Shown here one piece after another: positions 1 through 6,817 of a stretch of DNA of 32,438 nt; positions within the stretch are counted from its first letter, which is position 1; every line of letters starts with the position of its first letter. The DNA lies in contig CAZOJT010000030.1 in assembly GCA_964580215.1 (NCBI GenBank), positions 1 through 32,438 of the forward strand. Direction: 5' to 3'. A program made the translations under genes and the position numbers. The notes beneath the pieces were generated by a model, which worked only from the letters and a program-made list of their open reading frames with translations, did no database searches and had not been told where the DNA came from. The stretch is from SM23-73-3 sp964580215 (lineage in GTDB: Bacteria; Zixibacteria; MSB-5A5; SM1-73).

Positions 1-1060
1 CTTTGGGATATCCAGCCTGGTTGGAGATAAACCAGTTGAAAGAATACTTAAGTCCCGGTTTAGGTGACCTTACCACCCGGGTGCCGGTCACAGAGATAGC
101 ACTTACCGGGGTGAAAATCGTCTCCCCTTTTACACCGTGACCATCATTATCCGCTATCCAGGCTAAATTAACCGTATCCGAGCAATCCCACTCTTCTCCA
201 GGATCAGTGACTACATGCTTGAAGCCACAGATGTCATCCTGGGCGCCAAATTCACCGTAAGGGTTCTCATCTTTGTGTGCCACATCCCCATCTATATAAA
301 GTCCCATATACATATTTCTTATCTTCTTGACCCCGATGTTTTTTACAAAGAGGTCAATCAGCACGAAATCCTCCGCATATTCGTAGCTCCAGGAGTAACT
401 TTGCTGGGTGATCTGCAGATCCAGAGGGAAGTGTTTACGGTTATCAAAAGGATCGCGCTGTTCCGGAGAGAGGGGAATGTCAGCGGACGTATCGGTATAG
501 ACCGCAATTATATCCTGTTCGGAAACAGCCTCCGGCGTGTAACATGAGGTACTTATGCGGGTGCTTCTTTCTTTTATGGCGCCTGCCTCACCTGCATCAG
601 GCCAAAACTCATGGATCCAGCGCCAGCCATCGCACCCCACCGACACATAAGGTTGATCATCCACCAAAGCTCCTATCCAAAGACCGCCCCAAAAGAGATA
701 TTCTATGCCAGAGCCGGCTGGATACTCGGCTGAAGGAGCCAAAACCTCCTCATCCGGATTGGGGTTGAAACAGCCCCCTTTAGATTCATTTAGATTGTAA
801 AGTGGATGTCCCAGTCCGCTTCCAAAGAATCCCCAGTTGCTCATACAGATGTTCAAAAGCCCCACCCGATGCACCCGGGCTTGCGGATTGGGCAAAACCG
901 CAGAGAGCTTGTGAAGAGATCCGGTGTCTTCTTTCCTCCCCTCATATTGTATAACATTAGCTTTTACACTGGCTGAGCCAAGACAGAGAAACACCAAAAT
1001 GGGGATCACCAACGTCCAACTTGAACGGTTCTTTTCTTTAATCTTTTTTTGCTTGCGCAT
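1..1060 (-). CDS. Secreted protein, paralog 1 (partial, 3' end outside window)
   Basis: About 353 codons are open from ATG at 1060 to the window edge; the C-terminus is missing. The start is supported by GGAGGT seven bases upstream. The N-terminus is a clear signal peptide: basic MRKQKKIKEKNR, then a hydrophobic run ending near LGSASVKA. The mature part is rich in W, G, N and D and has motifs shared with the paralog at 4313-5590: RVHRVGL, NWGFFGS, GGCFNPNPDEE, EYLFWGGLWIGALVD, SYSWSYEYAEDFVLID and GLYIDGDV. Nucleotide identity between the two is high, including a 34-35 base identical stretch (about 366-400 versus 4918-4953). I do not know a named function. Similar large exported proteins of FCB bacteria usually end in a FlgD-like sorting domain. 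No promoter was recognised upstream. Confidence 0.85.
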   Translation of the reverse strand, partial: MRKQKKIKEKNRSSWTLVIPILVFLCLGSASVKANVIQYEGRKEDTGSLHKLSAVLPNPQARVHRVGLLNICMSNWGFFGSGLGHPLYNLNESKGGCFNPNPDEEVLAPSAEYPAGSGIEYLFWGGLWIGALVDDQPYVSVGCDGWRWIHEFWPDAGEAGAIKERSTRISTSCYTPEAVSEQDIIAVYTDTSADIPLSPEQRDPFDNRKHFPLDLQITQQSYSWSYEYAEDFVLIDLFVKNIGVKKIRNMYMGLYIDGDVAHKDENPYGEFGAQDDICGFKHVVTDPGEEWDCSDTVNLAWIADNDGHGVKGETIFTPVSAISVTGTRVVRSPKPGLKYSFNWFISNQAGYPK

Positions 1061-1263
1061 AAGTTTACCTCCATGAGGACGGTTGTTAAAGCTGAAATTA
1101 CATATGTCCCCAACCTCCTTTTATAATTAAAATAACAAAAAGTAAAGGCGGTATCAAGACTTTTTTGCGTCAATGGCAAAAAAAAGCATAAGCTTCCGGA
1201 AGATTTTTCTTTCATAACGCTTTTTAAAACAAAATTGCTGACCCTTTCAATTAACGAGAGCAC

Positions 1264-1298
1264 AGAAGGCTGGCTTCTTTGTAATAAGCCAGCCTTCT
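1264..1298. repeat. Perfect 13-bp-stem hairpin
   Basis: Arms AGAAGGCTGGCTT and AAGCCAGCCTTCT flank a 9-base loop. There is no T-run on either side, so it is not a standard intrinsic terminator. It lies 204 bases upstream of the start at 1060. It may mark the end of a lost gene or a recoding or regulatory hairpin. Apart from this hairpin, the repeats near 1735 and the promoter at 1835, I see no gene between 1061 and 2069. Confidence 0.6.
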
Positions 1299-1734
1299 CC
1301 CTTCAGATTGCTCATCTTTCCTGTATAATCATCAAATCTGTTGTAAGCAACACCTGTGCCGAACATCAATTACAAAAAGAAAAAAGAACTGCCTTGCAAT
1401 CTGTTGTACGACAATAAGAAACGCCTTCGGGTTTGGTGGTTTTCTGAAGAATGTAATTTTTTGGGTGTGACTTTCGCAAGGTTTGGCGAAACCGTAAGTT
1501 AAAGCAGTTGGTAAAACAAATTCAAGTTATTGTTATTCAAACGAATATCAAATTCGCCAATATATACGACTGTTGAGAGAAAAAGGTGGTGCGTCAATCC
1601 TTAAGACTGGACTGATTCATTTTAAATCTATTCGAAATCCAGAGGGTAGCTTGCACCCTTCAGGGCGCGAAGAAGATGCGCAGGCTAAAGCATACGGCTA
1701 CCGAGGCGGCTCGTTGGTATTCGGACACCTTGTC

Positions 1735-1773
1735 ACTTCTCCCGCCAAAGGCGGGATCGCATGAATGCGATCC
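1735..1773. repeat. Dispersed palindromic repeat (CCCGCC/GGCGGG plus GCATGAATGC hairpin)
   Basis: The segment contains CCCGCCAAAGGCGGG, followed directly by the palindrome GGATCGCATGAATGCGATCC (1754-1773). A 24-base stretch starting CACTTCTCCCGCC is identical to one at about 10337-10360. The second hairpin shares the ATGAATGC core with hairpins at 11171-11190 and 14787-14806. The bases just before it (about 1651-1705) also look like a bacterial interspersed repeat (CTTGCACCCTTCAGGGCGCG). Confidence 0.65.
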
Positions 1774-1834
1774 CTACGGAAAACTCCTTTTTGAATCAGA
1801 CATTGCAGACCCGGAAAGGTGACCTAAAAAAGTG

Positions 1835-1862
1835 TTGACAATGTCCCAAGAATCAATATAAT
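1835..1862 (+). promoter_or_regulatory. Sigma-70 promoter of the DGQHR-HEPN operon
   Basis: Perfect TTGACA (1835-1840), 16-base spacer and perfect TATAAT (1857-1862). A dyad GAATCA/TGATTC (1850-1855, 1862-1867) brackets the -10 box and could be a repressor site. The predicted transcript start is near 1869, giving a leader of about 200 bases before the ATG at 2070. Confidence 0.7.
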
Positions 1863-1870
1863 GATTCACA

Positions 1871-1904
1871 GTAACACAACGGACTTATCCAAGAATTGTG
1901 TTAC
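1871..1904 (+). promoter_or_regulatory. Inverted repeat at the 5' end of the operon leader
   Basis: GTAACACAA (1871-1879) and TTGTGTTAC (1896-1904) are perfect 9-bp arms around 16 bases that hold a small GGA-CTTA-TCC hairpin. It starts almost exactly at the predicted transcription start. It could be an operator, or an RNA hairpin at the 5' end of the mRNA. It could also serve as a substrate or binding site for the encoded proteins; that last idea is speculation. Confidence 0.5.
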
Positions 1905-2069
1905 TAGTTGAGGGGTCTTGCATACATGAGACTGTTCCCTTTGTGGTGCACATGGGGCGTGAGCTACAAGGCTAAATGATAAACCCGGCTTGACAAGTTA
2001 GCCAGCCCACGCATCCGTTGAGATGTTTGGCGATCACATAAGTTGGATTGTTTCAAGAGGAGTCTTAAT

Positions 2070-3353
2070 ATGACGAGAGTGATGTTCGACGAAAAGGCAA
2101 AGAAGAGTTCGCAAGCTGAGAAATCGGCGTCTGAATTTTTCGATCGGGTAGCAACGCTTGAAGCCAAACATGATATGCCGATCATCATCTTTCAAGATGG
2201 CGCGAGTGGTGCCTATTATACTAAATGCTCGCTTCTAGCTAGCGATGCTGCGAAACTATGCGATCTGAATGCCAAGCTCGATGTTGGTAGCCCAGAAGGC
2301 TACCGGGCGAATAGGCAGTTGTTCTTAAAACACTTAACATATCAACGTATGGAGAGTGATGCAGTGAAGGGGCGCGAATTTAACGACATTATTGTTGAAT
2401 ATAATACCGAATATGATCCAGCAACCCCCTTGAAGGTCTGGGGTGGGCAGCATCGAATCAGGGCGATCTCTATCGCTTACAGCAAGAGCAACCGATACCA
2501 CGGTTTCAGAGTATATTTTGACCTTGGCAAAGATCAGCGTACTGAAGTCGCGCTAATATCCAATACCAACATTGCAGTCTCAAACGACACGTTCGATCGT
2601 ATGATAGAGGAGACAATCTTCGGCGGTATACTACGCAAATGGTGCCAAAAAGTAGGCTTTCTAGGTAGCAATGAGGATTTTCCCGACGTTGGCTCCCGCT
2701 CTGAGAAAATCACCGTAAAGCGCGCACGCAGTTTTGTGATCAATTTCTATCTGGGAAGAGAGCGTGGAAAAAAACTAAAGACTGCCAAACTTGATCAGCA
2801 CGTCTACGAACCATACTTGGCCGAAACCGGCTTAAAGGGGGGTGCGGGAATCACTCCTGATCCCAATTACGACAGAATCATGAGCACACATGACATTCTG
2901 GTTGATTCAGCGCTGCTCAAAGCTGGCGAGAGATTTCTTGCTCTGCACAACGCACAACACAGAGCAGTCACTGACCCCAAGACTGCAGTAAAGAACATGA
3001 AGAGCTATAGAAACAAGGCACTAATCGAATCAGTGCTGTGTGGCTGGAGCTACGTTGCTGGATTATTACAGTCGCATCCTCAGCGGTTAAACAACCATTA
3101 TCGAATACCAAGGACCTCGCGTAGGATTCCTGACCCGCTAAACGCTCAAGAAATGTCCAAGTACAAGCATGACAAGGATGACCCCACCTATCGGGGACTT
3201 GGCACCCGATCTGCCTTGAAGGATAGACAGAGAATCGCCCAGTTGTTTCTGGCCAAGAGCCTACAAGAGAACGTACTTATAGATCCAAGGTTAATGGATA
3301 GAGCGGTTAGCCAGGTAGTTGGTCTAATCTCCTTATCGGAAGGATACGCTTAG
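2070..3353 (+). CDS. DGQHR-like (ParB/DndB-superfamily) protein
   Basis: 427 residues. The ATG at 2070 is preferred over an in-frame TTG at 2043 because AGAGGAG lies seven bases upstream. The diagnostic motif is WGGQHRIRAI (residues 124-133), a variant of the DGQHR signature of DndB and related proteins, followed by the ISNTNIAVSNDTFDRM segment typical of this fold. ParB/DGQHR-type proteins bind DNA or act as NTP-dependent switches; DndB represses the phosphorothioation operon. The first 120 residues are alpha/beta-like; the C-terminal half is charged and helical, without a recognised domain. The next gene starts one base after the stop, so they are almost certainly co-translated. No dnd or dpd modification genes are nearby. 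Base composition and codon use look different from flanking genes. Family call moderately sure; function unknown. Confidence 0.75.
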   Translation: MTRVMFDEKAKKSSQAEKSASEFFDRVATLEAKHDMPIIIFQDGASGAYYTKCSLLASDAAKLCDLNAKLDVGSPEGYRANRQLFLKHLTYQRMESDAVKGREFNDIIVEYNTEYDPATPLKVWGGQHRIRAISIAYSKSNRYHGFRVYFDLGKDQRTEVALISNTNIAVSNDTFDRMIEETIFGGILRKWCQKVGFLGSNEDFPDVGSRSEKITVKRARSFVINFYLGRERGKKLKTAKLDQHVYEPYLAETGLKGGAGITPDPNYDRIMSTHDILVDSALLKAGERFLALHNAQHRAVTDPKTAVKNMKSYRNKALIESVLCGWSYVAGLLQSHPQRLNNHYRIPRTSRRIPDPLNAQEMSKYKHDKDDPTYRGLGTRSALKDRQRIAQLFLAKSLQENVLIDPRLMDRAVSQVVGLISLSEGYA

Positions 3354-3354
3354 T

Positions 3355-3888
3355 ATGCCCCTCGACTTCAGAGATTATCTCGCATATGCCAAGAAGTACT
3401 TATCTTTGGCAGAGGAAGCAGCTGGGCGGAGAGAAGATTCCAGATGGCTTCTGATCCCATCCATAGTCCTTGCATGGGCCGCCGTAGAATCCTTTGTGAA
3501 TAACCGTTGTGACGACCTGAGTTCTGTCCCCCAAGAGAAGTTTGACCTGCATGAGAGAGCATTCTTATTGGAGAGGCGCCTGCGCTTTAGTGACAGAGGA
3601 GCACAGATAGGGCAATTTGTGTTTGAGGGAAAGGAATATCAGACCCAGGAGAATAAGATATTCTTCCTTTTGTCAAAGATGGGGGCTCGCAAAGCCACAG
3701 GCCTGAAGGGTGGTGACCTTTGGCGGCGGTTCCGCAAGTTCAAAGACACGCGGGATTCGCTTTTGCACCCGAAACGAGGCAAGCCCGCGGATCTGCGACC
3801 GCAGACCGTTAGAAAGCACGTTCAAACCGCGGGGCAGTTGATCCAAGAGATTTCTAAACGAATCTGGAAAAAAAGTGTCGATCTGTGA
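3355..3888 (+). CDS. HEPN-domain protein, putative RNase effector
   Basis: 177 residues, mostly helical. The central feature is KDTRDSLLH: R133-D-S-L-L-H138 matches the R-[ND]-x3-H catalytic motif of HEPN ribonucleases. LAWAAVESFVNN (residues 39-50) resembles the first HEPN helix of RiboL-PSP/Abi-type proteins. Known HEPN proteins often act as toxins or abortive-infection RNases that cut tRNA or mRNA, controlled by a partner. The ATG follows the DGQHR stop by one base and no separate Shine-Dalgarno is needed if translation is coupled. No nucleotidyltransferase (MNT) antitoxin is adjacent, so the DGQHR protein is the only candidate partner. Biochemical role is inferred. Confidence 0.75.
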   Translation: MPLDFRDYLAYAKKYLSLAEEAAGRREDSRWLLIPSIVLAWAAVESFVNNRCDDLSSVPQEKFDLHERAFLLERRLRFSDRGAQIGQFVFEGKEYQTQENKIFFLLSKMGARKATGLKGGDLWRRFRKFKDTRDSLLHPKRGKPADLRPQTVRKHVQTAGQLIQEISKRIWKKSVDL

Positions 3889-3915
3889 AACCTCTACTTC
3901 ACTGACGGATGGGTG

Positions 3916-3954
3916 GTCAACAGCTATGCTGTGGGATAGCTTGTAGGTCAAGAG
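3916..3954. repeat. Fragments of host dispersed repeats
   Basis: AACAGCTATGCTGTGGGATA resembles the CCCACAGC-TCT-GCTGTGGG hairpins at 6206-6225 and 6432-6450. It is followed by TTGTAGGTCAAG, the end sequence of the elements at 6107, 6732 and 11129. These host-type repeats begin 28 bases after the HEPN stop, so they may mark the right edge of the DGQHR-HEPN cassette. Confidence 0.5.
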
Positions 3955-4092
3955 CCCCGTGCTCCTGATACCATTCGTTTTTCAGGTGTTCGTGTCACAC
4001 GATCTATGAAGCAGTGATAGACCTGGCACAACAAGCGTCCCGAGCGACCCACGTGATTGGGTAACACAGCTCAGTGGGGAGTCTGTAATACG

Positions 4093-4431
4093 ATGAGCCG
4101 AGGCTTCTTGCGAACACTACGTAAGGCGATTACGGAAGACGTAATTGGCTACTTTATGCCACTGTCAAACACTGCAAGGGTGTTACTGGGTCGAATCGGT
4201 CTATCTCGAGTGAGCGAGCGCTCCTTCCTGCGCCTGAAACTTCACGAGCTACAAGCAGCTTACAGGAACGAAGTATCGTGGATGGAACTACCTTCCGGCA
4301 ACGGTGTACGAGTTATTCCGCTAATCGCGGTCGCCGATTGGACAAGGGATCCAGCCACATCTCTTCTGGGTGATCATCCGGCCAGGTGCAGGCAAAGATT
4401 TGATCGTAATCAGGCTCTCCATTGGACATGA
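4093..4431 (+). pseudogene. Possible chimeric or truncated reading frame
   Basis: An ATG-initiated frame (MSRGFLRTLRKAITED...) of 112 codons. The first 80 or so codons look coding-like (basic helix, then ERSFLRLKLHELQAAYRNE). From about 4345 onward it runs antisense through the end of the secreted paralog at 4313-5590, so the last part is not real sequence of this gene. I read it as the 5' stub of an unrecognised gene fused to another locus at the junction. The Shine-Dalgarno is weak (GGGGAG, about 8 bases upstream). No family recognised. Confidence 0.3.
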
Positions 4432-5590
4432 TGAAGTATTTGGAGCAATCCCCTCCCGGGGTGCCCAGCACATCGTCTGGGAAGGTGTTCTTCCTCGGCT
4501 CATAGCAGTTCTCATCAGCCCATCTATCTTGATTCTCCCTCTTCCAGGGACCCCAATCTTTGGGATATCCATCCTGGTTGGAAATCCACCAGTTGAAAGA
4601 ATAATCAAGCTTTGTGGGCGACCTCACCACACGAGTGCCGGTCACAGAGATAGGACTTTTGGTGGTGAAAATCGTCTCTCCCTTTATGCCGTGGCCATCA
4701 TTATCCGCTATCCAGGCTAAATTCACGGTATCCGCGCAATTCAACTCGCTTCCAGTATCAGTGACCACACGCTTGAAGCCGCAAATGTCGTCCTGTGCGC
4801 CAAATTTTCCGAAAGGATCCTCATCTACATGCATCACATCCGCATCTATGTAAAGTCCCATATACATGTTCTTTATCTTTTTCACTCCGATGTTTTTTAT
4901 GAAGAAGTCTATCAGCACAAAATCCTCCGCATATTCGTAGCTCCAGGAGTAACTCTTCTGAGTTACCTGGATCCCCAAGGGGAAATGCTTGCGATTGTCA
5001 AAAGGATCACGATTCTCATCGGAGAGAGGTATATCAGATGAAGTATCCGTGTAAACCGCGATTATGTCCTGTTCTGAGATAGCATCCGGTGAGTAGCAGG
5101 GAGCATTTGGTCGAATGCTTCTTTCCCGTATAGCACCCTTCTCCCCAGCATCGGGCCACATCTCGTTGATATGTTGCCATCCATCACAACCCACGGTGGT
5201 ATAGGGATGGCCGTCCACCAAAGCACCGATCCACAATCCGCCTTGAAAGAGATATTCCAGACCAGAACCTGGAGGATATTCACACGAGGGGGCTTCCACC
5301 TCTTCATCAGGATTGGGATTGAAGCAACCACCCTTAGACTCATTGAGTTCTCTGGTCTGACTTCCAAAAAATCCCCAGTTGGTTACACACAGACGCATGA
5401 GACCGACTCGATGCACCCTCTGCTGGGCTTCAGGCATGTCCGCCGCCAACTTGTTCGATCGCAGGAATTCCTTTGTTTCTTTTTCCTTTTCTCGCATCAT
5501 GGTGGTTGCATCAGAAGGGGAGACTGAAAAGCACCCAAGGATTATCCCTGCCAACCACAAGAGTTTGGTTAAAAGTTTAATATTTCTCAT
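4313..5590 (-). CDS. Secreted protein, paralog 2 (3'-truncated)
   Basis: 425 residues from ATG at 5590, chosen because GGAGGAA lies upstream; an earlier in-frame ATG at 5635 has no ribosome site and would bury the signal peptide. The N-terminus MRNIKLLTKLLWLAG... is a signal peptide, with LGC near residue 19 as a weak lipobox possibility. It shares motifs along its length with the protein at 1-1060: NWGFFGS, GGCFNPNPDEE, WSYEYAEDFVLIDFFIKNIGVKKI, GLYIDADV and STKSPISVTGTRVVRSP. The protein continues as IMSNGEPDYDQIFACTW and stops abruptly after EEMWLDP with LSNRRPRLAE. Relatives of this kind normally continue into a C-terminal sorting domain, which is absent here. The end probably coincides with a rearrangement junction near 4345, so the product may be non-functional. 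Confidence 0.8.
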   Translation of the reverse strand: MRNIKLLTKLLWLAGIILGCFSVSPSDATTMMREKEKETKEFLRSNKLAADMPEAQQRVHRVGLMRLCVTNWGFFGSQTRELNESKGGCFNPNPDEEVEAPSCEYPPGSGLEYLFQGGLWIGALVDGHPYTTVGCDGWQHINEMWPDAGEKGAIRERSIRPNAPCYSPDAISEQDIIAVYTDTSSDIPLSDENRDPFDNRKHFPLGIQVTQKSYSWSYEYAEDFVLIDFFIKNIGVKKIKNMYMGLYIDADVMHVDEDPFGKFGAQDDICGFKRVVTDTGSELNCADTVNLAWIADNDGHGIKGETIFTTKSPISVTGTRVVRSPTKLDYSFNWWISNQDGYPKDWGPWKRENQDRWADENCYEPRKNTFPDDVLGTPGGDCSKYFIMSNGEPDYDQIFACTWPDDHPEEMWLDPLSNRRPRLAE

Positions 5591-5670
5591 ATATGTTCCT
5601 CCTCTTTTTTGTCCTCTTATGAACAATCCAGACAAGCTAAAGGTTTCCCTTTCCTTTATTTAACTGTTGT

Positions 5671-5686
5671 GCTTAAGCGCTTAAGC
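5671..5686. promoter_or_regulatory. 16-bp perfect palindrome upstream of paralog 2
   Basis: GCTTAAGCGCTTAAGC is both a perfect palindrome and a direct repeat of GCTTAAGC. It lies about 80 bases upstream of the start at 5590, downstream of a possible extended -10 element, so it would fall in the leader. A repressor operator is plausible but unproven. Confidence 0.4.
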
Positions 5687-5783
5687 TTCAATGCCGTAAT
5701 CCCGTAGCTAATTTATCATATGAGCAAAAACCATGCAGGTTTCATTGAGCCGAAGAAAGAACTCAGTCTATGGTTTGTAAGTG

Positions 5784-5792
5784 ATTATACCA
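5784..5792 (-). promoter_or_regulatory. Extended -10 promoter candidate for paralog 2
   Basis: On the minus strand the sequence reads TGGTATAAT, an extended -10 (TGnTATAAT) with no good -35. An ATGAAAAATTTCAT dyad lies just upstream (about 5796-5809). The predicted start is about 185 bases before the ATG at 5590. Confidence 0.35.
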
Positions 5793-5945
5793 CAATGAAA
5801 AATTTCATAGGATATGCGGATTTACTCATTGCATAAAGTCAGACAAATACGTAACCGCGCTGAAGATGCGTGAATTATGGCGAGGCAAAAACAAAAGGCA
5901 GGGTCTTATTGTTGTTTATCTTTTATCTCTCAAATGGTTATGGAA

Positions 5946-5963
5946 TTCGTCAAAAAGTGCGAA
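5946..5963. promoter_or_regulatory. TTCG-N10-CGAA site (copy 1)
   Basis: TTCGTCAAAAAGTGCGAA differs at one base from the site at 9845-9862. That second site lies upstream of the sigma-54 promoter at 9639. It may be a binding site for the same regulator. No sigma-54 promoter was found next to this copy. Confidence 0.3.
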
Positions 5964-6065
5964 CTACTGGAACGGAGATTAAGATACCTCACAGCTGATT
6001 AAGCGAACTTGTAGTGAGCGTAGCGAATCTATTAAGTTGACATCAGTATTCTTATTTGTTTCGTT

Positions 6066-6088
6066 GCGTCAGGAGCTTCTCCTGACGC
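6066..6088. repeat. 10-bp-stem hairpin GCGTCAGGAG/CTCCTGACGC
   Basis: Perfect arms with a 3-base loop, directly before the GTAGGTC element at 6107. It is part of the repeat cluster that fills 5591-6817, where I see no protein gene; the short open frames there run across repeats. Confidence 0.6.
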
Positions 6089-6106
6089 TCGGATCGTGTC
6101 AGTCTC

Positions 6107-6180
6107 GTAGGTCAAGCATGTCCGCAGGACTGCTTGACGAAAAAGATCGTCAACCACCCTTCGGGATGGTTGACCTACAA
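6107..6180. repeat. Palindromic element, GTAGGTCAA family copy A
   Basis: It is bounded by GTAGGTCAA (6107-6115) and TTGACCTAC (6170-6178). Inside are the hairpin-forming CAAGCATGTCCGCAGGACTGCTTG and AACCACCCTTCGGGATGGTT. The same ends bound the elements at 6732-6779 and 11129-11223. It is REP/MITE-like and non-coding. Confidence 0.65.
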
Positions 6181-6205
6181 ATTGCACATCACCCCCTACG
6201 AGTGG

Positions 6206-6225
6206 CCCGCAGCTCTGCTGTGGGA
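6206..6225. repeat. CCCRCAGC-TCT-GCTGTGGG hairpin, copy 1
   Basis: CCCGCAGCTCTGCTGTGGGA, near-identical to 6432-6450 and related to 3916-3936. All three are preceded by a GTGG or GGTGG context. Dispersed short palindrome. Confidence 0.55.
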
Positions 6226-6286
6226 TACTTGCAAAACCATTTCACCCTCCCTTCAGTTTCCTCCCACTTGTGGCGAGCTTGTGCTT

Positions 6287-6319
6287 CGACTTCGCTCAGC
6301 ACCATGAGCTTGTCGAATG
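6287..6319. repeat. Interspersed palindrome TTCGAC...GTCGAA
   Basis: The outer arms TTCGAC and GTCGAA and inner arms GCTCA and TGAGC form a hairpin. The text (CTTCGACTTCGCTCAGCACC) resembles a repeat seen between genes of many uncultured bacteria; this resemblance is from memory, not a search. Confidence 0.5.
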
Positions 6320-6349
6320 GTCGAACCATCAAGGGAAGGAAGAGAGAGT

Positions 6350-6392
6350 TCCCTCTCCCTTTATGGGAGAGGGATACAGGGTGAGGGTGGTC
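6350..6392. repeat. CCCTCTCCC hairpin family, copy 1
   Basis: TCCCTCTCCC and GGGAGAGGGA arms around TTTAT, then a CAGGGTGAGGGTGG tail. The same plan (hairpin plus AGGTGAGGGGGA-like tail) recurs at 14764 and 20690. Confidence 0.65.
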
Positions 6393-6431
6393 TTTCTTCC
6401 CGTTGGTGTTCTTCACCAACGAGACGGGTGG

Positions 6432-6450
6432 CCCACAGCTCTGCTGTGGG
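6432..6450. repeat. CCCACAGC-TCT-GCTGTGGG hairpin, copy 2
   Basis: Perfect 8-bp stem with a TCT loop. Second copy of the element at 6206-6225, 226 bases away. Confidence 0.6.
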
Positions 6451-6731
6451 AGAGTAAAGGTTTGAACTCAACCCCAAAAGCAATTTCAGTACAGTTTTGG
6501 TGGTGATCCAGATAGCCCACGTGTTGTTAAGGAGAGTTGTATGCGAAGAATGACAGCTTATATTCAAAGAATCAATTTTACTCGATTCCCCTTCTTACCC
6601 TTTCCAACTTATGGACGGATACACCTATCCCTCTGGGTAAAAAGGGGATAAAGATGAGGACATGATTACAGATGATGAAAATTTTTCAAAATGAACATCA
6701 GAAAGCCCAGAAAGCCCAGAAACGCCAGTTT

Positions 6732-6779
6732 TGTAGGTCGGGTTGCGATCCCGCCTTTGGCGGGACTGCCCGACCTACA
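6732..6779. repeat. Palindromic element, TGTAGGTC family copy B
   Basis: Perfect 11-bp terminal inverted repeats TGTAGGTCGGG and CCCGACCTACA enclose a CCCGCC-TTT-GGCGGG hairpin. It lies 39 bases beyond the stop codon of the sigma-54 activator (6818) and could double as that operon's end structure. Confidence 0.7.
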
Positions 6780-6817
6780 TCTCTGGGGTCTTTCTTTCAG
6801 ACCGGGGGTCCAACAGG

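Noticed and set aside
1264..1298. Intrinsic terminator
   Set aside because: Perfect stem but no T-run on either strand and no gene ending nearby; kept only as a hairpin.
5591..5635. Upstream ATG at 5635 for secreted paralog 2
   Set aside because: No Shine-Dalgarno, and it would place 15 polar residues before the signal peptide; ATG 5590 has GGAGGAA.
6037..6506. Open frames of 78-115 codons in the gap before the sigma-54 activator
   Set aside because: They run through palindromic repeats, lack ribosome sites and show no coding-like composition.
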